Shown: positions 16,735 through 26,556, counted from the first letter of the stretch. The stretch is 64,000 nt of DNA from Microbacterium sp. 2FI (GCF_005502885.1 NZ_SCMR01000021.1:1-64000); one strand, 5' to 3'. Notes: generated by a model not told the origin, from the sequence alone. Translations and numbers: made by a program.

Positions 16735-18684
16735 ATGAAGAGGATCGCGGCAGCCGTGGCGGTCTCGTTCGCGCTGGTCGCAGCGGCGATGACCGGGATG
16801 CCGGCGACTGCCGCCGACGAGCCGTTCAACGTCGCACTCGCCTCAGGTGAGAACGCGCCGACGACGGAGGTGAGCTACGTGCCGTCGTGGAACTCGTCGG
16901 CCGCGCTCAACAACGGCGCCTCGGCGCCGACCAACACGTTGTCGGCGATGTGGGGGACGTGGGGAGCGCCCGGGAGCCCTACGCAGGACATCGCGACGTA
17001 CACATGGGAGCGGGCGGTCACCGTCAGCTCGTCCAAGCTCTTCCTGTGGCAGAACCACCTGACGCCGGGCGGCGACTCGGGCGTCATGATCCCGGCTGCG
17101 TGGAAGATCGAGTACCGAACGGTCGCGGGCGAGTGGGCGCCGGTCAGCGGCGCCGGCCTCAGCTATCCGCTCCCGGTGCTGAACACCGCGGCTCCGGTGA
17201 CCTCGCAGCCGGTCGTACAGGCGAACTTCGACGCGGTGACGACGACGGCCGTGCGCCTGGTCCTCGACCGTGTGGTGTTCTCGGGTCAGCGCAAGGCCAC
17301 CAGCGTCATCGAGTGGGAGGTCTGGGGTGTCGACGCGCCGATCGTGGAGCCCGAACCCGAAGATCCGAACGCGTTCCTGGATGCCGAGTCGGTCGCGGTG
17401 CGCACGCTCACCGGCACCGCGCCGGAGCTGCCCGACCGGGTCTGGGTGGTCGGGGAGAACGGCCCGCTGCGCTACGTCGACGTCGAGTGGGCGGGCATCG
17501 CGCCGGCGAGCTACGCGACCGCGGGCGAGTTCGAAGTCCTGGGCGACCCCGCCGGCTACGACGGGCAGTCCGTGTCGGCCGCCGTCTACGTCGCCGACAC
17601 GCTATCGGACGACGTCGAGAGCGTCGCGTACGCGGTGTCGATCACGACGCCGGGGGTTGCCCCGGTGCTGCCCGAGACGGTCGTCGCCACGTACGACGAC
17701 GGCACGGAGAGCAGTGCGGTCGCGGTCGAGTGGGAGCCGATCGACCCGGCCCTGTACGCCGACGCCGACGCCATCTTCGACGTCGACGGTGCGGTCGCGG
17801 CCTACGAGCCCGGTGCCGTGGCGACGGTGTTCGTCGTCGAGCCGCTCGATCAGAGCGAGCCCATCGTCTCGATCGAGTTCGACTCGGCGCCGCAGGGCTC
17901 GGGGTGGTACACCACCGCCCCGACCGTGACGATCTCCGCCGAAGAGACGGCGAGTCCGATCGACCGCGTCGAGTACTCCCTCGACGGTGAGACCTGGACC
18001 GAGTACAGCGAGCCGTTCGCCGTGTCGGCGCAGGGCGAGATCACGGTGGGCGCGCGCGCCACGAGTGAAGACGACGCAGTGGGCGAGGCGTCCGAGACCA
18101 TCAAGGTCGACACGATGGCACCCACTACCGGTGTCGACTGGATCGTGGTCGACGGCACCTCCGCGACCGTGACCCTCACTCCTGCCGACGCCGAGCCCGG
18201 CTCGGGCGTCACGCGCACGGTGTGGTCGGACGGCCCGGACGCATCACCTACCGGTGAGACGAACGGGTTCTACGCCACCTACGAGGAGCCCTTCTCGGTG
18301 CAGCTCACCGAGGATCCTCGCTACGTGCACGTCCAGTCGCAGGACGCGGCCGGCAACATCGAGGAGCACGTCACGATCGAGCTGCCGACGCTCGTCGGCG
18401 ACACGCTCGACCTCGTGCCGACGGTTACCCAGCGCTGCGTCGCCGGCAAGGTCGTCGTGGTGGTCTCGGTGCGCAACGCCGGCGAGGTGCCGGCGACGGT
18501 CTCGGTCGAGACCGCCTTCGGGTCGAAGACGTTCACGGGCGTCAAGGCCGGCGGCACTGCCTCGGCCGCCTTCACGACCCGCGCGCTCGGCGTGGGCGCG
18601 GGTGAGGTCTCGGTGGCGGGGTCTGCGACCGGCGATCTCTCCTACGAGGGAAGGACGTCGTACCCGGCGTTCAGCTGCGGCTGA
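16735..18684 (+). CDS. Secreted non-catalytic multidomain binding protein
   Basis: 649 residues from ATG 16735, chosen because AAGGGAA at 16724-16730 precedes it and the product then begins with a clean signal peptide (MKRIAAAVAVSFALVAAAM ... ATAADE). The mature part has a discoidin/CBM-like sandwich (about 30-200), two Big_4-like repeats ending in xVEWxxIxPxxYA (about 215-400), an OmpL47/Ig-type repeat with a YSLDGETWTEYSEPF core (about 410-490), and the shared RCVAGK C-terminal domain. The first domain resembles the second sandwich of the giant hydrolase (WGTWG versus WGNWG). No glycosidase active site is recognisable. It follows the GH127 gene by 28 bp, so the two are probably cotranscribed; a substrate-capture or wall-attachment role is inferred. 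Confidence 0.75.
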   Translation: MKRIAAAVAVSFALVAAAMTGMPATAADEPFNVALASGENAPTTEVSYVPSWNSSAALNNGASAPTNTLSAMWGTWGAPGSPTQDIATYTWERAVTVSSSKLFLWQNHLTPGGDSGVMIPAAWKIEYRTVAGEWAPVSGAGLSYPLPVLNTAAPVTSQPVVQANFDAVTTTAVRLVLDRVVFSGQRKATSVIEWEVWGVDAPIVEPEPEDPNAFLDAESVAVRTLTGTAPELPDRVWVVGENGPLRYVDVEWAGIAPASYATAGEFEVLGDPAGYDGQSVSAAVYVADTLSDDVESVAYAVSITTPGVAPVLPETVVATYDDGTESSAVAVEWEPIDPALYADADAIFDVDGAVAAYEPGAVATVFVVEPLDQSEPIVSIEFDSAPQGSGWYTTAPTVTISAEETASPIDRVEYSLDGETWTEYSEPFAVSAQGEITVGARATSEDDAVGEASETIKVDTMAPTTGVDWIVVDGTSATVTLTPADAEPGSGVTRTVWSDGPDASPTGETNGFYATYEEPFSVQLTEDPRYVHVQSQDAAGNIEEHVTIELPTLVGDTLDLVPTVTQRCVAGKVVVVVSVRNAGEVPATVSVETAFGSKTFTGVKAGGTASAAFTTRALGVGAGEVSVAGSATGDLSYEGRTSYPAFSCG

Positions 18685-18697
18685 GCCTGACGAAGAA

Positions 18698-18733
18698 GGA
18701 GTGGCCCGCGGTCTGTCGGCCGCGGGCCACTCC
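18698..18733. terminator. Bidirectional terminator hairpin
   Basis: Perfect 14-bp arms (18698-18711 and 18720-18733) with an 8-base loop, placed between the convergent binding-protein and MpaB-like genes, so it can end both transcripts. Confidence 0.8.
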
Positions 18734-18747
18734 CGTTTGCGCAGGCG

Positions 18748-19698
18748 TCAGGTCGCCCGAGCCGGGCCGCCCGGAGAGACCGGGGACGCGGCATCCACCT
18801 CCTCCAGGCGCCGCAGTCGCCGGCGCGCGAAGTCCTGCGCTCGAGGACCCGAGCCGAGGGCCTTCGCCGTGGTCGCGAGCACCAGACGGGTGGCGGTGAC
18901 GACGGGAAGCGGGCTCCGCCGGAGCCCAAGCAGCTTGCGGTACCGGCGCGGGATGGTCGCCACCGCGCTCGCGAAGAGCACTCGGTACGCGAGCGACATC
19001 GAACGGGAATCGGGGAACGGCGGTCGCCGCAGGAACCGCACGACGTCGTCGACCCGCGCGTCGCGCCGCAGCGTGCCGCGCGCGAGGTAGTCGTCGAGCC
19101 GGCGGCGGAGATCGGCTTCAGAGGTCGGCGGATCGGCGACATGCATCAGCCGACCGGCCGTCGCCCACTCCTGCACGTAGGCGTCGGCGCCGCCGGGGAT
19201 CGCACCGCCCCACCGCTGATGGCATGACAGGAATGCGTCGGTGAAGGCAAGATGCACCCACTCGAGGAGCTCGGGGTCGGCGGCCGAGTACGCCTGATCG
19301 GTGCCGTCCGCCGCACGGTACGTGCCCGCGACGCGGCGGTGGAACCGGCCGACGCGGGCCGTCTCGTGTGCCGCTTGCGTGCGAGAGCCGTAGGTGAGGC
19401 AGATGACCCACCGCACGGTGCCGGTGAGTCGGCCGATCGGATCCTCGCGGTAGCGCGACCAGTCGTGCACGCCCGCGAGGGCGCCGGGGTGCAGGGCTTG
19501 CAGGAGCAGCGCGCGGATGCCCGCGACCATCGTGCCCATGCCGGCATGGACGGTCCATGCGGGGCCGTTCTCGGGGAACCAGCCGGCGTCGTCGCCCTCG
19601 GCGAGCTCGCACACCCAGGGCGGCGTCCCGTCCGGATCGCCGGACAGGGCGGTGAGCAGACGTGCGCGCAGCCGGGCGATGGACGTGTCCGTGGTCAC
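18748..19698 (-). CDS. MpaB-family oxygenase (DUF2236)
   Basis: 316 residues matching the ER-bound oxygenase MpaB/rubber oxygenase (Lcp-like) domain: LLLQALHPGALAGVHDWSRYREDPIGRL near residues 64-91, then HxxRVxxxHRRVAGT and WVHLAFTDAFLSCHQRWG. The conserved histidines in these segments would bind a b-type heme in characterised relatives. Starts at GTG 19698 with a GGGGG-rich site upstream. It has no signal peptide. It interrupts the arabinoside enzymes and has no obvious link to them; no other lipid or terpene gene is adjacent. Confidence 0.85.
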   Translation of the reverse strand: MTTDTSIARLRARLLTALSGDPDGTPPWVCELAEGDDAGWFPENGPAWTVHAGMGTMVAGIRALLLQALHPGALAGVHDWSRYREDPIGRLTGTVRWVICLTYGSRTQAAHETARVGRFHRRVAGTYRAADGTDQAYSAADPELLEWVHLAFTDAFLSCHQRWGGAIPGGADAYVQEWATAGRLMHVADPPTSEADLRRRLDDYLARGTLRRDARVDDVVRFLRRPPFPDSRSMSLAYRVLFASAVATIPRRYRKLLGLRRSPLPVVTATRLVLATTAKALGSGPRAQDFARRRLRRLEEVDAASPVSPGGPARAT

Positions 19699-19758
19699 AC
19701 CCCCAGCGTGCCATGCCGAGCGGATGCCGCGGCCGCGGCCCCTGAGGTCGGAAAGAGC

Positions 19759-19790
19759 GGGCCCCCGGTGGACGAATCCACCGAGGGCCC
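19759..19790 (-). terminator. Terminator hairpin of the leftward GH43 gene
   Basis: 14-bp stem with one mismatch (19759-19772 with 19777-19790) and a CGAA tetraloop, 41 bp past the stop of the leftward GH43 gene. Confidence 0.75.
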
Positions 19791-19830
19791 GGGTCTCACG
19801 GCGCGGCGAAGAGCCGCGGCCGGATTGCCG

Positions 19831-22755
19831 TCAACCGCAGGAGCGGTTCTCGTAGGCGGCCGTCACCGTTCCCGTTCCGGCGCCCTGGGTGACCTCGACG
19901 CTCACCGCGCCGGCCGGCAGCGAAGCCAGTCGCGTGGTGAAGGCGTACGAGGTCGACTTGCCCGCCAGGACAGTGGCCGACTTCGTGCCGTACGGGGTCG
20001 AGACCTCGACTGCCGCGGCATCGGTGCCCTCGTTGGTCAGCTTCACCGTCAGGACTGCCTTGCCTGCGACGCACCGCGACGTGGCGGTCACGTCGAGGTG
20101 GATCGCAGCCTCGACGGTCACCGTCGCCTCGACCGGCATGCGCGAGTCGTCCTGCGCGACACCCGAGACCGTGAAGGTCCCCGGTGCGGCGTACTCCGAC
20201 GCGTCCACGGTCTCCCAGACGACGTCGACGGTCTGCTGCGAGCCGTCGACCTTCGTCAGCTTCGCCTGCGGAAGCACCGGCGCGACGCCGGTGGCCGTCG
20301 TCACGTCCATCGCCGCGACAGAGGCGACGGCGATGTTCGGCGCGTATGCCTCGAGCACCTTCTGATACTCGGCGCGCGTGACCGGGATCACGGTGCCGTG
20401 GCGGGGCTTGCCGCCGTCGGCGTTCTGCGGCAGTCCCTGGCGGAGCTTCGTGCCGAGCGCCTGCCAGGCGTCGCCGTCGTTCAGGTCGTCCGTCCCGAAC
20501 GGCACGTAGTGGTTGGGTCCGCCGTGGTAGTCCGGCTGGTCGATGAAGAGGAACCAGTCCAGGCCGTTCACGTCACCGTCGTTGGCGGGGAAGATGTTCG
20601 CGCCCTCGCCGCTCGAGTAGGTGCCGCCCGGCTCGCCGTTGGGCAGGCCGCTCGCGACCCGCTCCTTGACGAGGGTCCACTGGTCCGCCGCGCCGGTGGT
20701 GCCGGGCAGCGTGCCGGTGATCGTCGCGAGGAGGTCCGTCGACTTCTCGTGGCGGATCGTCATGCTCGCCTCGTCCTTCGTGAAGCGGTGGTACACGCCG
20801 TCCACTTTCGCGACCGTCGAGTCGATCATCCCTCGACCGGTTCCGCGGGGCACGTCCGTCCAGATCTTCGCGTCCGAGAAGGTCACGAAGTCGTCCGTGG
20901 TCGCGTACATCATGCGGTTGTACGTCACCGCGGTGCGGTCGGCGGTGTTGGTCGTCGGGTAGAGGTTCGAGGCCCAGAAGACGACGAACGTGTCCAGCTC
21001 CTCATCCCAGTACGCCTCCGGCGCCCACGTGTTGCCGGCGTAGTCGGTCGACACCTTCACGTGACGCTGGTCCGACCAGGTCACGAGGTCGTCCGATTCC
21101 CAGACCTCGATGTACTTCGAGCCCGAGATCTGCGCCGTGGTGAACCCGCCCGCGAGCCCGGCGACCTTGAGGTCGGTGGCGATCATGTAGAACTTGTCGC
21201 CTTCGGGTGCGCGGATGATGAACGGATCGCGCAGGCCCTGCGTGCCGACCGTCGACGTGAAGATCGGCTGACCCGCGTTGAGGGTGTTCCAGCTCAGCGC
21301 GTCGTTGCCCTTGGATGCCGCGATGCTGACGCGCTCGGCGCCCTGACCCTCGCCGGTGAAGAAGGTCCAGAAGTACGCCTCGGTCTGCGTGGTGCCACCG
21401 GGCATCGGCTGGATCCGTGCCGAGAAGGTGCGGGATGCCGTGGCCGAGCCGTTCGTGGCCGTCGCCGTCAGCTCGACCGTCACGGCCTCGGAGCCCGCGG
21501 CGGGCCGCTGCACCTCGACCGTGCGCGAGTCTGCCCGCACACCGTCGCGCAGGGCGGCGTTCGCCGCGCCGGCGGGCGCCACCGCCCACGCGATCGCGGA
21601 GCCCTCGGCACCCGACGTCGGCACCGAGAAGTTGGTGCGGATGTTGTCGAGGTTGCGGATCTCGATCGCGGCCAGGTCGTTCGCGACCTTCTCCGAGTCG
21701 GGGATCTCCTGCGGCACGAGGACCGCGTAGGTCTGGGTCCGTGTCTCTGCGCCCACGGTGAACGTCGCCGTCAGGGTCACGTTCGCGTCCCCTGTGCCCG
21801 CGGCGGGGCGCGTGACATCGGCGGTCGAGCCGGTCACGGCGATCGCCGGGCTGTCCGACGCCCACGCGACGGCGACGCCGGCGCTCGTCAGCGGCACCGT
21901 GAAGTCACTCGTGGCCGAAGCGGGGACGGACACGCCCGCGACCGCGCGGTCGAGCGCCTGCGAGCTGTAGAGCGACTGCACGTCGGCGTCGGTCAGCGCC
22001 GAGGCGTAGACGGCGAAGTCATCCACGAGGCCGTTCCAGCTGGTGTCGTTGTACGTGGAGCGGCCGAGGCTCGCGACGAGGGTGGGGCCGAACGCGGCGA
22101 CGTCGCGCGCGATGGTGTTCTGCGCGATGCGGGTGCCGTTGATGTACACGCGCAGCTGGCCCGTGGTGCCGTCGATGACGGTCGTGTAGAGGCTCAGCCC
22201 GGCAGGCGTCCGCGCTCCGACCGTCGCCGAGTTCGTGCCGCCGGGGCCGACCTCCGTGCTCCACGGAGCGCCGGCGTTGACGGAGTTCGTGACGACGGAC
22301 TTCACATACCCGCTCGGGTTTGCGGGGTTGAGCAGCCAGTAGCCGGAGGAGTACGAGGCGCCCGATGCGACGGGGGCGCCGATGAACGCGGCCGCCGTGT
22401 TGCCGGCGCCCGATCGCGGCGAGAGCCACGTCGAGATGGTGAGGTCCTTCTTGCCCACCAGGGGAGCGGTCGGGATCTCGAGATACGCCGCGGTGCCGCG
22501 TGCGCCGCCGGGAAGCGACAGGCTGCCGTCAGCGACGCTGCCGCCGCTCTGCCGCAGGATGGCGTCGTGGCCGTTGCCGCTCGCATCGGCGATCGTCGTG
22601 CCCGAGGCGGCGTCGAAGCTGTAGTGGATGAGGGGCTGCGCGCTGATGGCGGCATTGGCCGCCGTCGGTACGACGGCGCCGGTGACGGCGAGGGCGATCG
22701 CGGTCGCGACCGCACCGCCCTTCGCCAGGAATCGGGATCGGTTTCGCGTTCTCAC
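19831..22755 (-). CDS. Secreted LamG-Ig-GH43 arabinosidase with RCVAGK tail (A)
   Basis: 974 residues from GTG 22755; a GAGGAAGC site lies just upstream and this start yields a proper signal peptide (VRTRNRSRFLAKGGAVATAIA ... TAANA). Domains: LamG/concanavalin-like (about 40-270), two bacterial-Ig-like spacers (about 280-470), five-bladed GH43 propeller (about 475-835) and a Big_4-like repeat before the shared C-terminal domain. GH43 acids are visible: Asp in GLRDPFII (base), Asp in MIDSTVAKV (pKa modulator), and an Glu candidate in SSGEGANIF (acid), with NTWAPEAYWDEE on blade 2. Likely exo-acting alpha-L-arabinofuranosidase/arabinosidase on arabinan or arabinogalactan. Divergent from another GH43, sharing an operator-bearing promoter region. 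Confidence 0.82.
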   Translation of the reverse strand: MRTRNRSRFLAKGGAVATAIALAVTGAVVPTAANAAISAQPLIHYSFDAASGTTIADASGNGHDAILRQSGGSVADGSLSLPGGARGTAAYLEIPTAPLVGKKDLTISTWLSPRSGAGNTAAAFIGAPVASGASYSSGYWLLNPANPSGYVKSVVTNSVNAGAPWSTEVGPGGTNSATVGARTPAGLSLYTTVIDGTTGQLRVYINGTRIAQNTIARDVAAFGPTLVASLGRSTYNDTSWNGLVDDFAVYASALTDADVQSLYSSQALDRAVAGVSVPASATSDFTVPLTSAGVAVAWASDSPAIAVTGSTADVTRPAAGTGDANVTLTATFTVGAETRTQTYAVLVPQEIPDSEKVANDLAAIEIRNLDNIRTNFSVPTSGAEGSAIAWAVAPAGAANAALRDGVRADSRTVEVQRPAAGSEAVTVELTATATNGSATASRTFSARIQPMPGGTTQTEAYFWTFFTGEGQGAERVSIAASKGNDALSWNTLNAGQPIFTSTVGTQGLRDPFIIRAPEGDKFYMIATDLKVAGLAGGFTTAQISGSKYIEVWESDDLVTWSDQRHVKVSTDYAGNTWAPEAYWDEELDTFVVFWASNLYPTTNTADRTAVTYNRMMYATTDDFVTFSDAKIWTDVPRGTGRGMIDSTVAKVDGVYHRFTKDEASMTIRHEKSTDLLATITGTLPGTTGAADQWTLVKERVASGLPNGEPGGTYSSGEGANIFPANDGDVNGLDWFLFIDQPDYHGGPNHYVPFGTDDLNDGDAWQALGTKLRQGLPQNADGGKPRHGTVIPVTRAEYQKVLEAYAPNIAVASVAAMDVTTATGVAPVLPQAKLTKVDGSQQTVDVVWETVDASEYAAPGTFTVSGVAQDDSRMPVEATVTVEAAIHLDVTATSRCVAGKAVLTVKLTNEGTDAAAVEVSTPYGTKSATVLAGKSTSYAFTTRLASLPAGAVSVEVTQGAGTGTVTAAYENRSCG

Positions 22756-23043
22756 GCTCTGCTTCCTCGCTCTCGTCGATTGCGGCGATGCGAGGAACCC
22801 CAGACCGTGGACGTCGCCGTCTCGGCAGACTCGTTGTGCGTCATCGCGCAATCCTGTGGACCGCGGCTGCGCGGTCTGCGGACTCTCGGTGTTACCGGAA
22901 ACACTCCGGATCAGCCCCACGCTAGATGCGCGGCTGAGCGATGTCAAGCGTGCGGGGAACTATTCCGTTATCGGTAACACTGACGCTAGTGTGAGCGATA
23001 ACAGCCTGTTCGATGATGTGCAGTCACTTGACGGAGAGTGGAT
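22756..23043. promoter_or_regulatory. Divergent regulatory region between two GH43 genes
   Basis: 288 bp without a gene. It drives leftward GH43 (A) and rightward GH43 (B). The right half holds two AraR-like operators: GTTATCGGTAAC at 22967-22978 and TGTGAGCGATAACA at 22990-23003. GGAGAG at 23033-23038 is the ribosome site of the rightward gene. I see no further conserved element in the left half. Confidence 0.65.
22990..23003. promoter_or_regulatory. AraR-like operator
   Basis: TGTGAGCGATAACA, two differences from the palindrome TGTTAGCGCTAACA that recurs in this window. A partner half-palindrome GTTATCGGTAAC is 12 bp upstream. Also resembles lac-type operators, as expected for LacI-family binding. 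Confidence 0.65.
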
Positions 23044-26000
23044 ATGAGTCTGTCTTCACGCGCTCGAAGAAGCGCACTGGTCCTCACCGCCGCCGGCGCG
23101 ATGGTCCTCGGCATGGGCGTGACGTCCGCGGCCGCCGAACCCCCCACCGACGGCCTCGTCGCCGCCTACGCGTTCTCGCAGGCGTCGGGGAGCGAGGTGC
23201 CCAACGGCGCGATCGGATCGGACTTCGGCCCCGCCACCGTCCGCAACCTCCAGGCCTCGGACTGGACCGGCTCCGCGCTCACCCTGCGCGGCGGCGCGAA
23301 GACCTCGACGGGGAACTGGGTCGAGTTGCCCGACGGCCTGCTCGCCGGGGCGGAGTCGGCGACCGTCGTGGCCGAGGTCCAGGCTACGCAGGCCATGCTC
23401 AACGGCTTCCACTTCCTCTGGAACATCGGAAACGAGTCCTCGGCGACCGAGTACTTCTTCGCCTCACTGAACTGCGGTTCGGGGCGCTCGCCGCTCGTCG
23501 GCATCAAGGCGGGCGGGGTCGAGCGCCTCGTCTCGTCGAGCTCGTGCGGCATCACGGCCGGCCAGTGGGTCAATGTGGCGTCGGTCGTCGACGGCGCGGC
23601 GGGTACGGCATCCCTCTTCCTCAACGGCACGCGCGTCGCCCACGGTCCGATGGAGTTCACGCCGGGCGACGTCGCGGACCAGTCGCTGAACACCATCGGC
23701 CGCGCGCCGTGGCCGGACCCGCTCTTCCAGGGCGCGATCTCGTCCTTCCGCGTCTACGACCGCGCGCTCTCGGCGACCGAGGTCACCGACGTCGCGGCCG
23801 CCGATGCCGCGCCGCACGCCGCGGTGCTTCAGGCGCAGGCGCAGGCGATTCTCGACTCCCTCGGCCTCGTCGACCGCGAGACGTCGACCGACATCGACCT
23901 TCCGACCGCGAGCGGACGCGTGACATGGTCCTCGAGCGATCCGTCGGTCGTCGCCCCCGACGGCACCGTGAACGCACCGCTGGCGGGGCAGCCCGCCGTC
24001 GAGGTCGAGCTCACCGCCTCCGCCACGGTGCGGGGCTTCACCGCCACGACGACCATCACCGTTACCGTGCTCCCCTCGACCGAGTCCGCGGCGGATCGTG
24101 CGGCGCGCCTCGCGTCCCGCTTCGTCATCCCCTCCGTGGTGGAGTCGGGCACACCGCTTCCTGCGGCTCCTGCCGGCACCGCCGTGGAGGTGACGTCGGT
24201 CAGCGCAGGAGTGACCGTCGACGACGCGATCGTCTCCGATTCGGAGGTCGGGACGGATGCCGAGATCACCGTCCGTGTCACCGATGAGTCGACCGGTGCC
24301 GGCGTCGACCGGACCTTCGCTGTGCGGGTGCTCCCGGCCGCCACCACGACGCAGCTCCTCGCCTACAACCGAGTGCCGACCTCCGTCACCGAGGCGAACA
24401 ACGCCGACGTCGCGCTCAGCATGCACCTCGCGCTGGAGGACGGCGAAGGCTGGTCCCCGCTGAACGAGAATTACGGCATCTTCTTCGCCAAGACCTCCAC
24501 GACCCCGCCGGCGAACGGCACGAGCGACGGCATCATCCGGAGCCTGAAGGACCCGCACCTCTTCCGCCTCGCGGACGGCGGGTTCGGTGTCGTGGCGACG
24601 CGCACCGCACGCGGCGGCGCCTCCGACGGCACCCAGACCGCGCGCATGCTCTTCGCGCGGAGCGCAGACCTGCGTTCGTACGAGGAGGTCGGCATGATCG
24701 ACCTCGGCGTCACGAGCGGAGTGAACCAGCCGGCGGCTGTGTACGACACCGCCGCCGACCGGTACGTGGTCAGCTGGACGTCCGACGCGGGCGCAGCGAT
24801 GTACACGACGTTCACCGAGTTGGCCGGCGGCATCGGGCGCACCGCCGCCCAGCGCGGGACGATCGAGGCCACGTCGGGTGTCACCGGCACCGGCATCCCG
24901 AACTACGCGACGGGCAACGCGCTCCCCGTCGACGCCGAGACGGTGGAAGCCCTCCAGGTGCGCTTCGGTCGCATCATCAACACCGGTGTGGCCGAGTTCG
25001 ACACCGTGACGATCGAGGAGGGCGACGCCTTCGGCGCGGCAGACCTGCCGCAGCGTGCCCAGCTCGCCTATGACGACGGCTCCGACGCCTCGCGTGCGAT
25101 CGCGTGGGATGCGGCATCCGTCGACGCCGTCGACACCGCGGTTCCCGGCACCTACGAGGTGACGGGGACCGTGAAGCAGACCGAGTACGCGACGCCGTTC
25201 GCGGACGAGCGGGCCGATCCGTCGGTGTTCCGCTACGACTGGAACGGGCAGGAGAAGTTCCTGATGATCGCCACGGAGGACATCTACGGCGGCAACATCA
25301 ACCCGCAGGGCGGCGGGCACATGCCGATCCGCATCGCCGACAGCATCGAGGACCTCTCGGACGAGGCGATCGACGCGGGCCGCAACATCGAGATCGACCT
25401 CCTGCGCCGCGGCGACACGGACGCTGATGGCGGTGTCATGACCGGGTGCTTCTGGGCACCGGAGTATCACGTCATCGACGAGAAGCTCTCGATCCTGTTC
25501 ATGCCCTGCTACAACGGCTCCAACGGTCAGCCCGACATGTGGACCGGCCGCGCGAGCATCATGCAGCTGCAGCAGGATGCCGCGGGCAACGACCTGGATC
25601 CGGCTGTGCCGGCGAACTGGAGCAAGCCGCAGAAGGTGCTCCGCTCGGGCGGCGGTGCGCTCAACAGCGTGCAGGGGATCTCACTGGACATGACGTATCT
25701 GGAGGACTCCGGGCAGTCGTACTACATCTGGCAGATGCTCGGCTCGCTCTTCATCGCGAAGATGGACCCGGCGAATCCGACCCGGCTCACATCGGAGCCG
25801 GTGCGCATCCTCGCGCCGGAGTACGCGTGGGACAACACGATCGCCGAGGGGCCGAACGTGTTCGCCCATGACGGGGTGCTGAACCTGATCTACTCCGGAT
25901 CGACGGTCGGCGACAGCTACACCACCGGACTCGCGACGGCCACGGCGGGCGCCGGGGTCGATCTCACCGATCCCGCGGCCTGGTCGAAGCTCAACTACCC

Positions 26001-26556
26001 GATCCAGAAGTCGGGCGTCTTCAACGGCGCTTGGCAGCTGGGCACCGGTCACGGGATGTGGTCGCACGATGAGGACGACAACCTCCTCTACGTCTTCCAT
26101 GCACGCACCGACAACGAGGGCCTGAGTGGCCGCGACATGTTCGTGCGGCGCGTCCACTGGGCCGCCGACGGCCTGCCGGTCTTCGACATGGAGGGCGACG
26201 AGGAGGTGGCTCCCGACAACCGGACCGTCTCGGTGACGGTCACGGTGACCGGCGACCCCGAGCCGTCGCTGGACGTGTCGGCGGTGGTGTCGGCGCGCTG
26301 CGTCGCGGGCAAGGTCGTGCAGGTGCTGGCGGTGAGCAACGCCGAGGGCGTGCCGGTGTCGGTGACGGCGACGGGTGCGTACGGGTCGAAGACGTTCGCG
26401 GCGGTCGCCGCGGGCAAGACTTCGTCGACGTCGTTCACGACCCGTCAGCAGGCGATCCCCGCCGGGACGATCTCGCTGACCGCCGCGGCCACGATCGGCG
26501 GCGAGACGGTGACCGCAGACCAGCAGGTCGGCTACCCCACGGCCACCTGCGGCTGA
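23044..26556 (+). CDS. Secreted LamG protein with two beta-propellers, GH43 type, RCVAGK tail (B)
   Basis: 1170 residues from ATG 23044, with GGAGAG at 23033-23038; a GTG six bases earlier overlaps that site and is rejected. Signal peptide 1-31, LamG domain (about 35-250), Ig-like spacer with VTWSSSDPSVV (about 275-345), a first propeller-like region (about 430-635; only SLKDPHLFRL recalls the GH43 base motif), a Big_4-like repeat, then a canonical GH43 propeller (about 705-1050) with Asp in ADPSVF, CFWAPEYHVI, Asp in SLDMTYLED and Glu in IAEGPNVF, and finally the shared C-terminal domain. The C-terminal propeller should be an active alpha-L-arabinofuranosidase or related enzyme; the first may be a second active site or a binding module. 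Confidence 0.8.
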   Translation: MSLSSRARRSALVLTAAGAMVLGMGVTSAAAEPPTDGLVAAYAFSQASGSEVPNGAIGSDFGPATVRNLQASDWTGSALTLRGGAKTSTGNWVELPDGLLAGAESATVVAEVQATQAMLNGFHFLWNIGNESSATEYFFASLNCGSGRSPLVGIKAGGVERLVSSSSCGITAGQWVNVASVVDGAAGTASLFLNGTRVAHGPMEFTPGDVADQSLNTIGRAPWPDPLFQGAISSFRVYDRALSATEVTDVAAADAAPHAAVLQAQAQAILDSLGLVDRETSTDIDLPTASGRVTWSSSDPSVVAPDGTVNAPLAGQPAVEVELTASATVRGFTATTTITVTVLPSTESAADRAARLASRFVIPSVVESGTPLPAAPAGTAVEVTSVSAGVTVDDAIVSDSEVGTDAEITVRVTDESTGAGVDRTFAVRVLPAATTTQLLAYNRVPTSVTEANNADVALSMHLALEDGEGWSPLNENYGIFFAKTSTTPPANGTSDGIIRSLKDPHLFRLADGGFGVVATRTARGGASDGTQTARMLFARSADLRSYEEVGMIDLGVTSGVNQPAAVYDTAADRYVVSWTSDAGAAMYTTFTELAGGIGRTAAQRGTIEATSGVTGTGIPNYATGNALPVDAETVEALQVRFGRIINTGVAEFDTVTIEEGDAFGAADLPQRAQLAYDDGSDASRAIAWDAASVDAVDTAVPGTYEVTGTVKQTEYATPFADERADPSVFRYDWNGQEKFLMIATEDIYGGNINPQGGGHMPIRIADSIEDLSDEAIDAGRNIEIDLLRRGDTDADGGVMTGCFWAPEYHVIDEKLSILFMPCYNGSNGQPDMWTGRASIMQLQQDAAGNDLDPAVPANWSKPQKVLRSGGGALNSVQGISLDMTYLEDSGQSYYIWQMLGSLFIAKMDPANPTRLTSEPVRILAPEYAWDNTIAEGPNVFAHDGVLNLIYSGSTVGDSYTTGLATATAGAGVDLTDPAAWSKLNYPIQKSGVFNGAWQLGTGHGMWSHDEDDNLLYVFHARTDNEGLSGRDMFVRRVHWAADGLPVFDMEGDEEVAPDNRTVSVTVTVTGDPEPSLDVSAVVSARCVAGKVVQVLAVSNAEGVPVSVTATGAYGSKTFAAVAAGKTSSTSFTTRQQAIPAGTISLTAAATIGGETVTADQQVGYPTATCG

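Noticed and set aside
18748..19698. MpaB-like gene as part of the arabinoside pathway
   Set aside because: Its heme-oxygenase-type family has no link to pentose polymers, and it is bounded by terminator hairpins on both sides.
19252..22977. Long plus-strand frame opposite GH43 (A)
   Set aside because: Low-complexity shadow with no domain; the minus strand has LamG, GH43 and tail motifs.
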